Shown here: positions 47,540 through 56,561 of the stretch, piece by piece
How positions within the stretch are numbered: position 1 is the first letter of the stretch
Layout of the letters: each line of letters starts with the position of its first letter
Source of the DNA: RBG-16-66-20 sp052386675
Lineage (GTDB): Bacteria > Pseudomonadota > Gammaproteobacteria > Burkholderiales > SG8-39
NCBI GenBank assembly: GCA_052386675.1
Contig: JBQTJX010000009.1
Coordinates: 55,170 to 119,169, forward strand
Length of the DNA: 64,000 nucleotides
Direction: 5' to 3'
Position numbers and translations under genes: made by a program
The notes under the pieces: model-generated
Databases searched by the model: none
Seen by the model: only the letters and a program-made list of their open reading frames with translations
What the model was told of the DNA's origin: nothing

Positions 47540-48754
47540 ATGGCCCGCATGGAAGACATTCCCGAACCCACCCGGACGGTGGTCCGCGACTTGCCGATCG
47601 CGCCGGTGGCGACCGCTTTGGTGTCAGGCCCGCCGCTGGAGCGGCGGCGAGTCGCGCTGGTGAGCTCCGCGGCGCTGTTCCGGCGCGGCGAGGCGCCGTT
47701 CGCCCCGGGAAGCGGCGAATTCCGCGCGCTGCCCGCGGATCTCGCCCCGGGCGAGATCCTGATGAGCCACGTCTCGATCAACTTCGATCGCAGCGGCTGG
47801 CAACGCGATCTGAACACCGTCTACCCGGTTGACCGGCTGCGCGAGCTCGTGGCTGCAGGCGAGGTGGGTGGCATGGCCGCCACGCATTATTCGGTGCTGG
47901 GCTCAACCGAGCCTGCGGCCCTTGCCGCGAGCGCCGCGGCGATCGCGCAACGCATGCGCGCCGAAGGCGCCGATACCGCCGTCCTCTGCCCGGTCTGACC
48001 CTTCTGCACGCGCGCCGTGTGCGCGCTGGGGCAGATGCTGGAGGAGAAGGGCATCGCGACGGTCGCAATCGGTCTGGTGCGGCACCACATGGAATTGACG
48101 CGCGGCCCGCGCGGGCTCTGGGTGCCGTTCCCGCTCGGACGCCCGCTGGGCGAGCCCGGCGACGCCGCGTTCCAGGGGCGGGTGCTGCGCGCCGCGCTGG
48201 CGCTGCTGGGGCGAGCAGGTCCGGGGCCGGTTCTGGAGGATTTTCCGGAAGATGCACCTGGCCACGGCGCGCGCGACCCGTGGGATGCACCGATCCCGCC
48301 GCCATCGTCCACGCCCCCGGTGTCGCCCGCGGCGTGGGCGGCGGCGCTCGCGGGCGAGATGGCGCTGCTGCGGCCCTGGTGGACAAGGGCGCAGGCACGG
48401 TACGGCCGCAGCACTGTTGGCCTCTCGTCGCAGCCGCCAGAAGCATGGCCGGAATATGCCGCCGCCTTCCTCTCGGGGGACTTGCCGGCACCTCCGGCGG
48501 GCATCGCCTCGCCGGCCCTGGCGCTGCGATACGTGGCCGACGATTTGAAAGCCTGGTATTCCGAAGCGGCCCAGGCCGATGGCGCGGCGCCGTCCATGGA
48601 CAGGATCAACGCGTGGCTCTACCGCGAGACGGTCGCCGGCGGACTGCTCGTCGCCCTCCGCGCGCACGGCGCGACCAGCGAGCATTCCGGATTCCAGACC
48701 GTGGCGACGCGCTTCCTGGTTCCGGTGCCGTGGCTGCCTGCCGTGGCTCCCTGA
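47540..48754 (+). CDS. Selenoprotein of the glycine/betaine reductase B (GrdB) family, UGA-decoded
   Basis: A 404-residue protein if the TGA at 47996-47998 is read as selenocysteine (Sec153). Before it the frame encodes a GrdB-like N-terminal half (LVSSAALFRRGEAPFAPG, MSHVSINFDRSGWQRDLNTVYP, THYSVLGS). The junction is CPV-Sec-PFC, the redox motif of proteobacterial GrdB-family proteins, in which many relatives have Cys at this place. After it, LEEKGIATVAIGLVRHH continues the same fold without a shift. The start ATG follows AGGAGGT at seven bases. A SECIS-like hairpin follows the UGA, and selD is in the window. Without recoding it would be read as a 152-residue fragment plus a separate frame from 48017. 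Substrate unknown; a thiol-redox role is likely. Confidence 0.88.
48001..48037 (+). promoter_or_regulatory. Bacterial SECIS-like hairpin behind the UGA
   Basis: Just downstream of the UGA, GCGCGC (48010-48015) pairs with GCGCGC (48021-48026) around the loop CGUGU. A bulged U (48027) and an outer stem CUUCUGC/GCAGAUG (48001-48007 with 48031-48037, one mismatch) complete it. The apical loop is 18 bases from the UGA and contains GU, and the bulged U matches known bacterial SECIS elements that bind SelB. It is inside the reading frame, as in bacteria. Confidence 0.65.
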
Positions 48755-48779
48755 GGAGAATTCGACTTAGACTACGCGC

Positions 48780-49865
48780 ATGTCCGGCAACAGCTTCGGC
48801 ACCCTCTTCTGCGTCACTTCCTTCGGCGAGTCCCACGGCCCGGCCTACGGCGGCGTCGTGGATGGCTGCCCGCCCGGCCTCGCGCTCGCGGCTGCCGACC
48901 TGCAAAAGGAACTTGACCGGCGCAAGCCCGGCAGTTCGCGCCACGTCACGCAGCGGCGCGAGTCCGACACCGTCGAGATCCTCTCCGGTGTTCATGAAGG
49001 GCGGACCACCGGCACCGCCATCGGCTTCCTGGTCCGCAACGAGGATCAGCGCTCCAAGGACTACGCCGCCATTGCGGACAAGTTCCGTCCCGGCCATGCC
49101 GACTGGACCTACACGCAGAAGTACGGCTTGCGCGACCCGCGCGGCGGCGGCCGCGCCTCCGCGCGCGAGACCGTGGTCCGCGTCGCCGCCGGCGCGATCG
49201 CCAGGAAGTGGCTCGCGCAGCGCTACGGCGTGAAGATCCGCGGCTACCTCGCGCAGCTCGGGCCTCATGTGGTGCCGTTCGTTTCCTGGGACGACGTCGG
49301 CAACAATCCGTTCTTCGTCCCAAACCAGGCGCTGGTGCCGGAACTGGAGAAGTTCATGGACCAGTTGCGCGAGGCCGGCGATTCCTGCGGCGCGCGGGTC
49401 AACGTGGTCGCGAGCGGCGTCCCGGTGGGCTGGGGCGAGCCGGTCTACGGCCGCCTGGACGCCGACATCGCCAGCGCCATGATGTCCATCAATGCGGTGA
49501 AGGGCGTTGAGATCGGCGCGGGGTTCTCGGCGGTGACGCAGAAGGGCAGCGAGCACGGCGACGAAATGTCCCCCAAGGGCTTTCTCTCCAACAACAATGG
49601 CGGGGTACTGGGCGGGATTTCCACCGGCCAGGACCTGACCGTCTCCATCGCCCTCAAGCCGACCTCCAGCATCCGCATTCCCCGGCGCACCATCGACGCC
49701 CAGGGCCAGCCCGCGACCGTCGAGACCACCGGCCGCCACGACCCCTGCGTCGGACTGCGCGCCACCCCGATCGCCGAGGCCATGCTCGCCTGCATGCTGA
49801 TGGACCATGCGCTGCGCCATCGCGCGCAGTGCGGCGATGTGACGCCCCCGGTCCCGTTCAAGTAG
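48780..49865 (+). CDS. aroC: Chorismate synthase
   Basis: A 361-residue enzyme of the shikimate pathway that turns EPSP into chorismate with reduced FMN. The family signatures GNSFGTLFCVTSFGESHGPA at the start, YGLRDPRGGGRASARETV near 116 and RHDPCVGLRATPIAEAM near 318 are intact. It is 26 bp after the selenoprotein gene on the same strand and 81 bp before hfq. Confidence 0.99.
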   Translation: MSGNSFGTLFCVTSFGESHGPAYGGVVDGCPPGLALAAADLQKELDRRKPGSSRHVTQRRESDTVEILSGVHEGRTTGTAIGFLVRNEDQRSKDYAAIADKFRPGHADWTYTQKYGLRDPRGGGRASARETVVRVAAGAIARKWLAQRYGVKIRGYLAQLGPHVVPFVSWDDVGNNPFFVPNQALVPELEKFMDQLREAGDSCGARVNVVASGVPVGWGEPVYGRLDADIASAMMSINAVKGVEIGAGFSAVTQKGSEHGDEMSPKGFLSNNNGGVLGGISTGQDLTVSIALKPTSSIRIPRRTIDAQGQPATVETTGRHDPCVGLRATPIAEAMLACMLMDHALRHRAQCGDVTPPVPFK

Positions 49866-49945
49866 CGCGCCAGCGCCTTGTGCTAGGAAAACGCAGGGGA
49901 ATCAATTACAGTGGCACGTCAAACCTCGGCAAAAGAGGGTTCCAG

Positions 49946-50185
49946 ATGAGCAACAAGGGCCAGCTGCTACAAGACCCGTTCCTGAACACCCTGCGCAAGG
50001 AACATGTGCCGGTCTCCATTTACCTGGTGAACGGCATCAAGCTGCAGGGCCAGATCGAGTCCTTCGATCAGTACGTGGTGCTGCTTAAGAATTCGGTCAC
50101 ACAGATGGTCTACAAGCACGCGATCTCGACGGTCGTGCCCTCGCGTGCGATCACAGTCCCCGTTGACAACGGACCAGCCGCCTAG
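49946..50185 (+). CDS. hfq: RNA chaperone Hfq
   Basis: A 79-residue Sm-like protein. GQLLQDPFLNTLRKEHVPVS holds the proximal RNA face, and YKHAISTVVPSR is the Sm2 motif. It forms a hexamer that pairs small RNAs with messages. The C-terminal tail is short. The ATG at 49946 follows AAGAGGGT. The hflX frame begins within its last codons, the arrangement usual for proteobacteria. Confidence 0.99.
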   Translation: MSNKGQLLQDPFLNTLRKEHVPVSIYLVNGIKLQGQIESFDQYVVLLKNSVTQMVYKHAISTVVPSRAITVPVDNGPAA

Positions 50186-51356
50186 CTTTTCCCCTGAACA
50201 GGTACAGCGCGCGGCGTCGGATGCGGCCGCGGCGGTGCTCGTTTGCCTGGATTTCGGCGACGAGGCCGACGGCGACTACGAATCCGGCATCGCCGAAATC
50301 ACGCGCCTGGCCGAAAGCGCCGGCGCGCTGCGACACTCGCTGGTGCGCGGCCGGCGCCAGCGGCCCGACGCGCGCCTTTTCGCCGGCAGCGGCAAGGTGG
50401 CGGAAATCGGCCATGCGGCCGACGCGCTGAACGCGGCCACCGTCATTTTCAACCACAACCTGTCCCCGGGCCAGCAGCGCAACCTGGAGCAGGAACTCGG
50501 CCGCAAGGTGCTGGACCGCACCGAGCTCATCCTGCGCATCTTCGCGCAGCGCGCGAGGACCAACGAGGGCAAGCTTCAGGTGGAACTGGCGCAGCTGGAG
50601 CACCTGTCCACCCGCCTGGTGCGGGGCTGGACTCACCTCGAGCGCCAGCGCGGCGGCCTGGGCAAGACCGGCGGCCCCGGCGAGAAGCAGATCGAGCTCG
50701 ACCGGCGCATGATCGGCGCGCGCATGCGCGTGCTGAAGGACAAGCTGGCGACGCTGGGCCAGCGCCGCGGGGTGCAGCGGCGCGCGCGCGCCCGGCGCGA
50801 GGTGTTCTCGGTCGCGCTGGTGGGCTACACCAACGCCGGCAAGTCGACGCTGTTCAACGCGCTCACGCACCCCAGCGCCGGCGCCTACGTCGCCGACAAG
50901 CTGTTCGCCACGCTGGACACCACTGCGCGCAGGATCTGGCTCGGAGACGCGGGCGAGGTGGTGATCGCCGACACCGTCGGCTTCATCCGCGACCTGCCGC
51001 ACGGCCTGGTGGCGGCATTCCGCGCCACGCTGGAGGAAACGGTGCGCGCCGACCTGCTGCTGCATGTCGTGGACAGCGCCTCCCCGGCGCGCAACAGGGA
51101 GGTCCAGGACGTGAACCGGGTACTGTCCGAAATCGGCGCGGAAGCGGTGCCCCAGCTCGCGGCATGGAACAAAATCGACGCCTCCGGGGTCGAACCGGGA
51201 GTGGAACGCGATGAATATGGTAGGATTTCACGCGTTTTCGTGAGTGCGCGGACCGGCGCGGGAATTGCCGGGTTGCGCGCCGCGATCGCCGACGCGGCGC
51301 ACCTGCGCAAGCAGGCTGGCCGAACCCAAATATCTCTTCCTGAATTGAGCATCTAG
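50163..51356 (+). CDS. hflX: GTPase HflX
   Basis: A 397-residue ribosome-associated GTPase that rescues stalled ribosomes, especially after heat shock. Domains: N-terminal nucleotide-binding region (about 20-130), helical linker with GGLGKTGGPGEKQIELDRR, then the G domain with VGYTNAGKSTLFN, ADTVGFIRDLP and NKID. There is no clear ATG start. TTG at 50163 and GTG at 50145 are both possible; both overlap hfq and lack a good ribosome-binding site, so coupling to hfq translation is likely. Confidence 0.97.
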   Translation: MTTDQPPSFSPEQVQRAASDAAAAVLVCLDFGDEADGDYESGIAEITRLAESAGALRHSLVRGRRQRPDARLFAGSGKVAEIGHAADALNAATVIFNHNLSPGQQRNLEQELGRKVLDRTELILRIFAQRARTNEGKLQVELAQLEHLSTRLVRGWTHLERQRGGLGKTGGPGEKQIELDRRMIGARMRVLKDKLATLGQRRGVQRRARARREVFSVALVGYTNAGKSTLFNALTHPSAGAYVADKLFATLDTTARRIWLGDAGEVVIADTVGFIRDLPHGLVAAFRATLEETVRADLLLHVVDSASPARNREVQDVNRVLSEIGAEAVPQLAAWNKIDASGVEPGVERDEYGRISRVFVSARTGAGIAGLRAAIADAAHLRKQAGRTQISLPELSI

Positions 51357-51362
51357 GACTTC

Positions 51363-52562
51363 ATGTCGCTTAACGACCCCAATTGGGGGCGCGGTGGTGG
51401 AAACCGCGGCCCTGGCGGAGGCAACCAGGGCCCGCCCGATCTGGACGAGATGTGGCGCAATTTCAATCGCCGCCTGCAGGACCTGTTCGGCAAGCGCCGC
51501 GGCGGGTCCGACGAGCCGCCGCGCATGCCCTCGGGGGCGCAGATGGGCGGGGGCGCCGGCATCCTCGCCGGCGTGGTGGTCGCGGTCTGGCTGGCGAGCG
51601 GCTTCTACATCGTGGTGGAGGGCCAGCGCGGCGTGGTGCTCACCTTCGGCAAGTTCGCCGAGGAGACCAACTCCGGCCTGCGCTGGCGGCTGCCGTGGCC
51701 GGTGCAGACCCATGAGATCGTCAACCTGGCGCAGGTGCGCTCGGTCGAGGTGGGCTACCGAGGCAACGTCAAGACCAAGGTACCCAAGGAATCGCTGATG
51801 CTGACCGACGACGAGAACATCGTCGACGTGCAGATCGCGGTCCAGTACATCGTCAAGGACGCCAAGGACTACCTGTTCAACAACCGGCGCCCGGACGACA
51901 GCGTGCTGCAGGCGGCGGAAACCGCGCTGCGCGAGGTGGTCGGCAAGAGCAAGATGGACTTCGTGCTCAACCAGGGCCAGCGCGTAGCGGAGGATTCCGC
52001 GCCGCTGATGCAGACCATCCTGGACCGCTACAAGACCGGGATCCAGATCGCCAAGGTGAACATGCAGAACGCGCAGCCGCCGGAGCAGGTGCAGGCGGCC
52101 TTCGATGACGCCCAGAAGGCGGGCCAGGACCGCGAGCGGCAGAAGAACGAGGGCGAGGCCTACTTCAACGACGTCGTGCCCAAGGCGCGCGGCGTCGCCT
52201 CGCGCCTGCTGCTGGAGGCCGAGGGCTACCGCTCGCGCGTCGTCGCCACCGCGGAGGGCGACGCGACCCGCTTCCGCCAGGTGCTCACCGAGTACGCCAA
52301 GGCGCCCGCGGTCACGCGCGAGCGCATCTACATCGAGACCATGCAGCAGATCCTGTCCTCGACCTCCAAGGTCATGCTCGACTACAAGGGCAGCGGCAAC
52401 CTGCTCTACCTGCCGCTGGACAAGCTGATGCAGCAAAGCGGCGCCCCGCTGGTGGACAACCTGGCGCCGCAGGTGACGCCGTCTTCGCCGGCGGCAGTCC
52501 TGCCCGAGTCCGGGCCGCGCTCGCGCGAGACGCTGCGCGACCGCGAAAGGGGGGCGCGATGA
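51363..52562 (+). CDS. hflK: Membrane protease modulator HflK
   Basis: A 399-residue SPFH-family protein with a glycine-rich N terminus and a transmembrane helix (about 60-82, GILAGVVVAVWLASGFYIVV). The band-7 domain then holds FGKFAEETNSGLRWRLPWP and IVDVQIAVQYIVKD, followed by a charged coiled coil. With HflC it forms the large cage around FtsH. It follows hflX by six bases and overlaps hflC by four (ATGA). Confidence 0.98.
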   Translation: MSLNDPNWGRGGGNRGPGGGNQGPPDLDEMWRNFNRRLQDLFGKRRGGSDEPPRMPSGAQMGGGAGILAGVVVAVWLASGFYIVVEGQRGVVLTFGKFAEETNSGLRWRLPWPVQTHEIVNLAQVRSVEVGYRGNVKTKVPKESLMLTDDENIVDVQIAVQYIVKDAKDYLFNNRRPDDSVLQAAETALREVVGKSKMDFVLNQGQRVAEDSAPLMQTILDRYKTGIQIAKVNMQNAQPPEQVQAAFDDAQKAGQDRERQKNEGEAYFNDVVPKARGVASRLLLEAEGYRSRVVATAEGDATRFRQVLTEYAKAPAVTRERIYIETMQQILSSTSKVMLDYKGSGNLLYLPLDKLMQQSGAPLVDNLAPQVTPSSPAAVLPESGPRSRETLRDRERGAR

Positions 52563-53440
52563 AGGCCGTCGGACCTGTTCTCGCCGCCATCGTCGCACTC
52601 GCGATGCTCGCGAGCTCGATGATGTTCACCGTGGACCAGCGCCAGAACGCGATCGTGTTCCAGTTCGGCGAGGTGCGCGACGTCATCACCGCGCCCGGGC
52701 TGAACTTCAAGCTGCCGCTGATCCAGAACGTGCGCTACCTGGACACGCGCATCCTGACCATGGACGACCCGGACCCGCAACGCTTCATCACCGCGGAGAA
52801 CAAGCCGGTGCTGGTGGACGCCTTCGTCAAGTGGCGCATCGTGGACGCGCGCGCCTACTACATCGCGGTGTCCGACGAGCGCGGCGCGGCGAACCGCATC
52901 GGCCAGACCGTCAATGGCCTGCTGCGCGAGGAGTTCGGCAAGCGCTCGGTGCACGAAGTGGTGTCCGGAGAGCGCGAGACCATCATGACCAGCGTGCGCG
53001 AACGCGTCGACCAGGACGCCCGGAAAATCGGCGTCGAGATCGTGGACGTGCGCCTGAAGCGCGTCGACCTGCCGCAGGAGGTGAGCGCGGACGTCTACCG
53101 CCGGATGGAATCGGAGCGGAAGCGCGTCGCCTCTGAACTGCGCTCGACCGGCGCGGCGGAGGCCGAGCGCATCCGCGCCGAGGCCGAAAAGCAGCGCGAG
53201 GTGATCCTTGCCGAGGCCTACCGCGACGCCCAGCGCACGCGCGGCGAGGGCGACGCCAAGGCGGCGGGGACCTACGCCGGCGCGTTCTCGCAGAATCCGG
53301 AGTTCTATTCGTTCTACCGCTCCATGGAGGCCTATCGCTCCACTTTCCGCAGCCGGTCGGACGTGATGCTGCTGGAGCCGAACTCGGAGTTCTTCCGCTA
53401 CCTGAAGGACGCGGCGGGCCGGCCGGGCACGCGGAAATGA
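52559..53440 (+). CDS. hflC: Membrane protease modulator HflC
   Basis: A 293-residue SPFH protein with one N-terminal transmembrane helix (VGPVLAAIVALAMLASSMMFTV), the band-7 core QNAIVFQFGEVRDV and VKWRIVDARAYYIA, then an alanine/glutamate coiled coil and YRSMEAYRSTFRS. It partners HflK to control FtsH. Start set by ATGA overlap with hflK. A small DUF2065 gene follows after six bases. Confidence 0.98.
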   Translation: MKAVGPVLAAIVALAMLASSMMFTVDQRQNAIVFQFGEVRDVITAPGLNFKLPLIQNVRYLDTRILTMDDPDPQRFITAENKPVLVDAFVKWRIVDARAYYIAVSDERGAANRIGQTVNGLLREEFGKRSVHEVVSGERETIMTSVRERVDQDARKIGVEIVDVRLKRVDLPQEVSADVYRRMESERKRVASELRSTGAAEAERIRAEAEKQREVILAEAYRDAQRTRGEGDAKAAGTYAGAFSQNPEFYSFYRSMEAYRSTFRSRSDVMLLEPNSEFFRYLKDAAGRPGTRK

Positions 53441-53446
53441 ACGGCG

Positions 53447-53650
53447 ATGGCCACGGCGCTGATCACCGCGATCGCCCTGGTGCTGATCATCGAGGGGCTG
53501 CTGCCTTTCCTCGCGCCTAGCGCCTGGCGCGAGACTTTCCGCCGCATCCTTGCGCTGTCGGACGGCCAGATCCGCTTCTTTGGCCTCACCTCGATGATCA
53601 TCGGACTGCTGCTGCTCGCCGCGCAGGGCCTGTTCCAGGCGGGGCCCTGA
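53447..53650 (+). CDS. DUF2065 membrane protein
   Basis: A 67-residue inner-membrane protein of the DUF2065 family with two helices: ALITAIALVLIIEGLLPFLAP and a second after GQIRFFGLTSMIIGLLLLAA. It nearly always lies between hflC and hisZ in proteobacteria; the function is unknown, possibly linked to HflKC-FtsH. Confidence 0.93.
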   Translation: MATALITAIALVLIIEGLLPFLAPSAWRETFRRILALSDGQIRFFGLTSMIIGLLLLAAQGLFQAGP

Positions 53651-53655
53651 CGCCC

Positions 53656-54633
53656 ATGCGCTGGCTCCTGCCCGAACACATCGAGGACGTGCTGCCCGCC
53701 GAGGCGGCGCGGATCGAGGCGCTGCGCCGCGCGATCCTCGACCTGTTCGGCGGCCGCGGCTACGAGCTGGTGATGCCGCCGATGCTGGAATACCTGGAGT
53801 CCCTGTTGACCGGGACGGGCCACGACCTCGACCTGCGCACCTTCAAGCTGGTGGACCAGCTCTCCGGGCGCATGATGGGGGTGCGCGCCGACATCACGCC
53901 CCAGGTGGCGCGCATCGATGCCCACCTGTTGAACCGGAAAGGGGTCACCCGGCTGTGCTACTGCGGCAGCGTGCTGCACGCGCGGCCGGCGACGCCGACC
54001 GCGCTGCGCGAGCCGGTGCAGATCGGCGCCGAGATCTACGGCGACGCCGGCATCGGCAGCGACCTGGAGATCCAGCAGTTGCTGATCCGCTGCCTGGCCC
54101 TGGCGAAGGTGAAGGGCGCGCGGATGGACATCGGCCACGTCGCGGTGTTCCGTTCCATCGTGCGCGCGGCCGGGATCGCGGGCGAGCTGGAGCGCGGGCT
54201 GTTCGAGGCGCTGCAGAGGAAGGACGTGCCGGAACTGCGCGCCCTGGTGAAGCGCGTGGGTGGCAGGACCCGGGAGGCGCTGCTGCTGCTGCCCGAGCTC
54301 TATGGCGACGCGAAGGTGCTGGGCGTCGCGGCGCGCCGGCTGCCGGCGCTGCCGGAACTGAAGCGCGCCCTGGCGACCCTGCGCGTGCTGGCGCGCGCCT
54401 GCACCATCCCGGCCAGCTTCGACCTCGCCGAGCTGCGCGGCTACCACTATCATTCCGGCGTCGTGTTCGACGCCTACTGCGACGGCGTGCCGGGCCCGGT
54501 TGCCCGGGGCGGACGCTACGACGAGGTCGGCAAGGCCTTCGGCCGCGCGCGGCCGGCGACCGGATTCTCCATCGAGCTGCGCGAACTCGCGGCGGTCACG
54601 GGCATTCGCCCGTGGAAGGCAAAACGGAAGTGA
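53656..54633 (+). CDS. hisZ: ATP phosphoribosyltransferase regulatory subunit HisZ
   Basis: A 325-residue class-II aminoacyl-tRNA-synthetase paralogue. WLLPEHIEDVLPAEAARIE begins it, YELVMPPMLEYLESLLTG and VRADITPQVARIDAH follow, and RGGRYDEVGKAFGRARPATGFSI gives the motif 3 region. It is shorter than a histidyl-tRNA synthetase and lacks the anticodon domain, so it regulates short-form HisG. hisG is not in the window. The start follows the DUF2065 stop by five bases. Confidence 0.96.
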   Translation: MRWLLPEHIEDVLPAEAARIEALRRAILDLFGGRGYELVMPPMLEYLESLLTGTGHDLDLRTFKLVDQLSGRMMGVRADITPQVARIDAHLLNRKGVTRLCYCGSVLHARPATPTALREPVQIGAEIYGDAGIGSDLEIQQLLIRCLALAKVKGARMDIGHVAVFRSIVRAAGIAGELERGLFEALQRKDVPELRALVKRVGGRTREALLLLPELYGDAKVLGVAARRLPALPELKRALATLRVLARACTIPASFDLAELRGYHYHSGVVFDAYCDGVPGPVARGGRYDEVGKAFGRARPATGFSIELRELAAVTGIRPWKAKRK

Positions 54634-54640
54634 AACGCAC

Positions 54641-55939
<1,299 letters not shown>

Positions 55940-55971
55940 GCGTAGCCGGGGGCGTAGCGTAGACTGCGCCC

Positions 55972-56430
55972 ATGGCCGCGGACGATAGCGAAGTGGACGT
56001 CCTGCTCGTCGAAGACAATCCCAACGACGCGGAACTGACCATGCGCGCGCTGCGCGCCTCGGTGCGCAGCGAGCGCTTCCTGCACGCGGAGGACGGGGTC
56101 AAGGCGCTCGACCTGCTGTTCGCCGAGGGCGACACGCCGGCGCGCCTGTCCAAGCCGCCGCGCATGATCCTGCTCGACCTGAAGCTGCCCAGGCTGGACG
56201 GGCTGGAGGTGCTGCGCCGGGTGAAGCAGGACGAGCGCACGCGCATCATCCCGGTGGTCGTGCTCACCTCCTCGAAGGAGGAGCGCGACATCCTTGAGAG
56301 CTACCGCCTGGGCGCCAACAGCTACCTGGTGAAGCCGGTCGGCTTCGAGGAATACATCGCCGCCATCAAGGAAGCCTGCCGCTACTGGCTGGTGCTGAAC
56401 CAGGCGCCCCTGCAGGGCGGGGCGCATTGA
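55972..56430 (+). CDS. Stand-alone response regulator receiver protein
   Basis: A 152-residue single receiver domain without an output domain. LLVEDNPNDAELTMRAL has the acidic pair; the phospho-acceptor Asp is in ILLDLKLPRLDGLEVL near residue 67; VLTSSKEERD holds the conserved Thr/Ser and SYLVKPVGFEEY the Lys. This is the Rcp1/FrzZ-like type often fed by phytochrome-like or hybrid kinases. Its kinase is not adjacent. 32 bp after purA on the same strand. Confidence 0.94.
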   Translation: MAADDSEVDVLLVEDNPNDAELTMRALRASVRSERFLHAEDGVKALDLLFAEGDTPARLSKPPRMILLDLKLPRLDGLEVLRRVKQDERTRIIPVVVLTSSKEERDILESYRLGANSYLVKPVGFEEYIAAIKEACRYWLVLNQAPLQGGAH

Positions 56431-56441
56431 GACCGGACTAC

Positions 56442-56528
56442 TGGTGCCGAGGAAGGGACTCGAACCCCCACAGTGTTGCCACCGCATGGACCTGAACCAT
56501 GTGCGTCTACCAATTCCGCCACCTCGGC
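56442..56528 (-). tRNA. leuT: tRNA-Leu (CAG)
   Basis: Read on the minus strand, GCCGAGG pairs with CCTCGGC in the acceptor stem, followed by a D arm (GCGGAATTGGTAGACGC) and the anticodon stem CATGG/CCATG with loop TTCAGGT (anticodon CAG). The long variable arm of a class II tRNA comes next, then GGGGGTTCGAGTCCC for the T arm. The CCA end is encoded. Total 87 bases, normal for Leu. It is antisense between two rightward genes. Confidence 0.97.
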
Positions 56529-56561
56529 AGGGGGAGCGGATTTTAGGGTCCTTGCTGCACC

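Noticed and set aside
48017..48754. Separate 245-residue gene starting at GTG 48017
   Set aside because: It has no ribosome-binding site, starts in the middle of a fold and is in the same frame as the gene before the TGA; the selenoprotein reading explains both parts.
47540..48754. Pseudogene caused by a nonsense mutation at 47996
   Set aside because: The stop falls exactly at the redox position between two Cys, a hairpin follows it, the downstream frame is intact, and selD is present. A random stop would not combine these.
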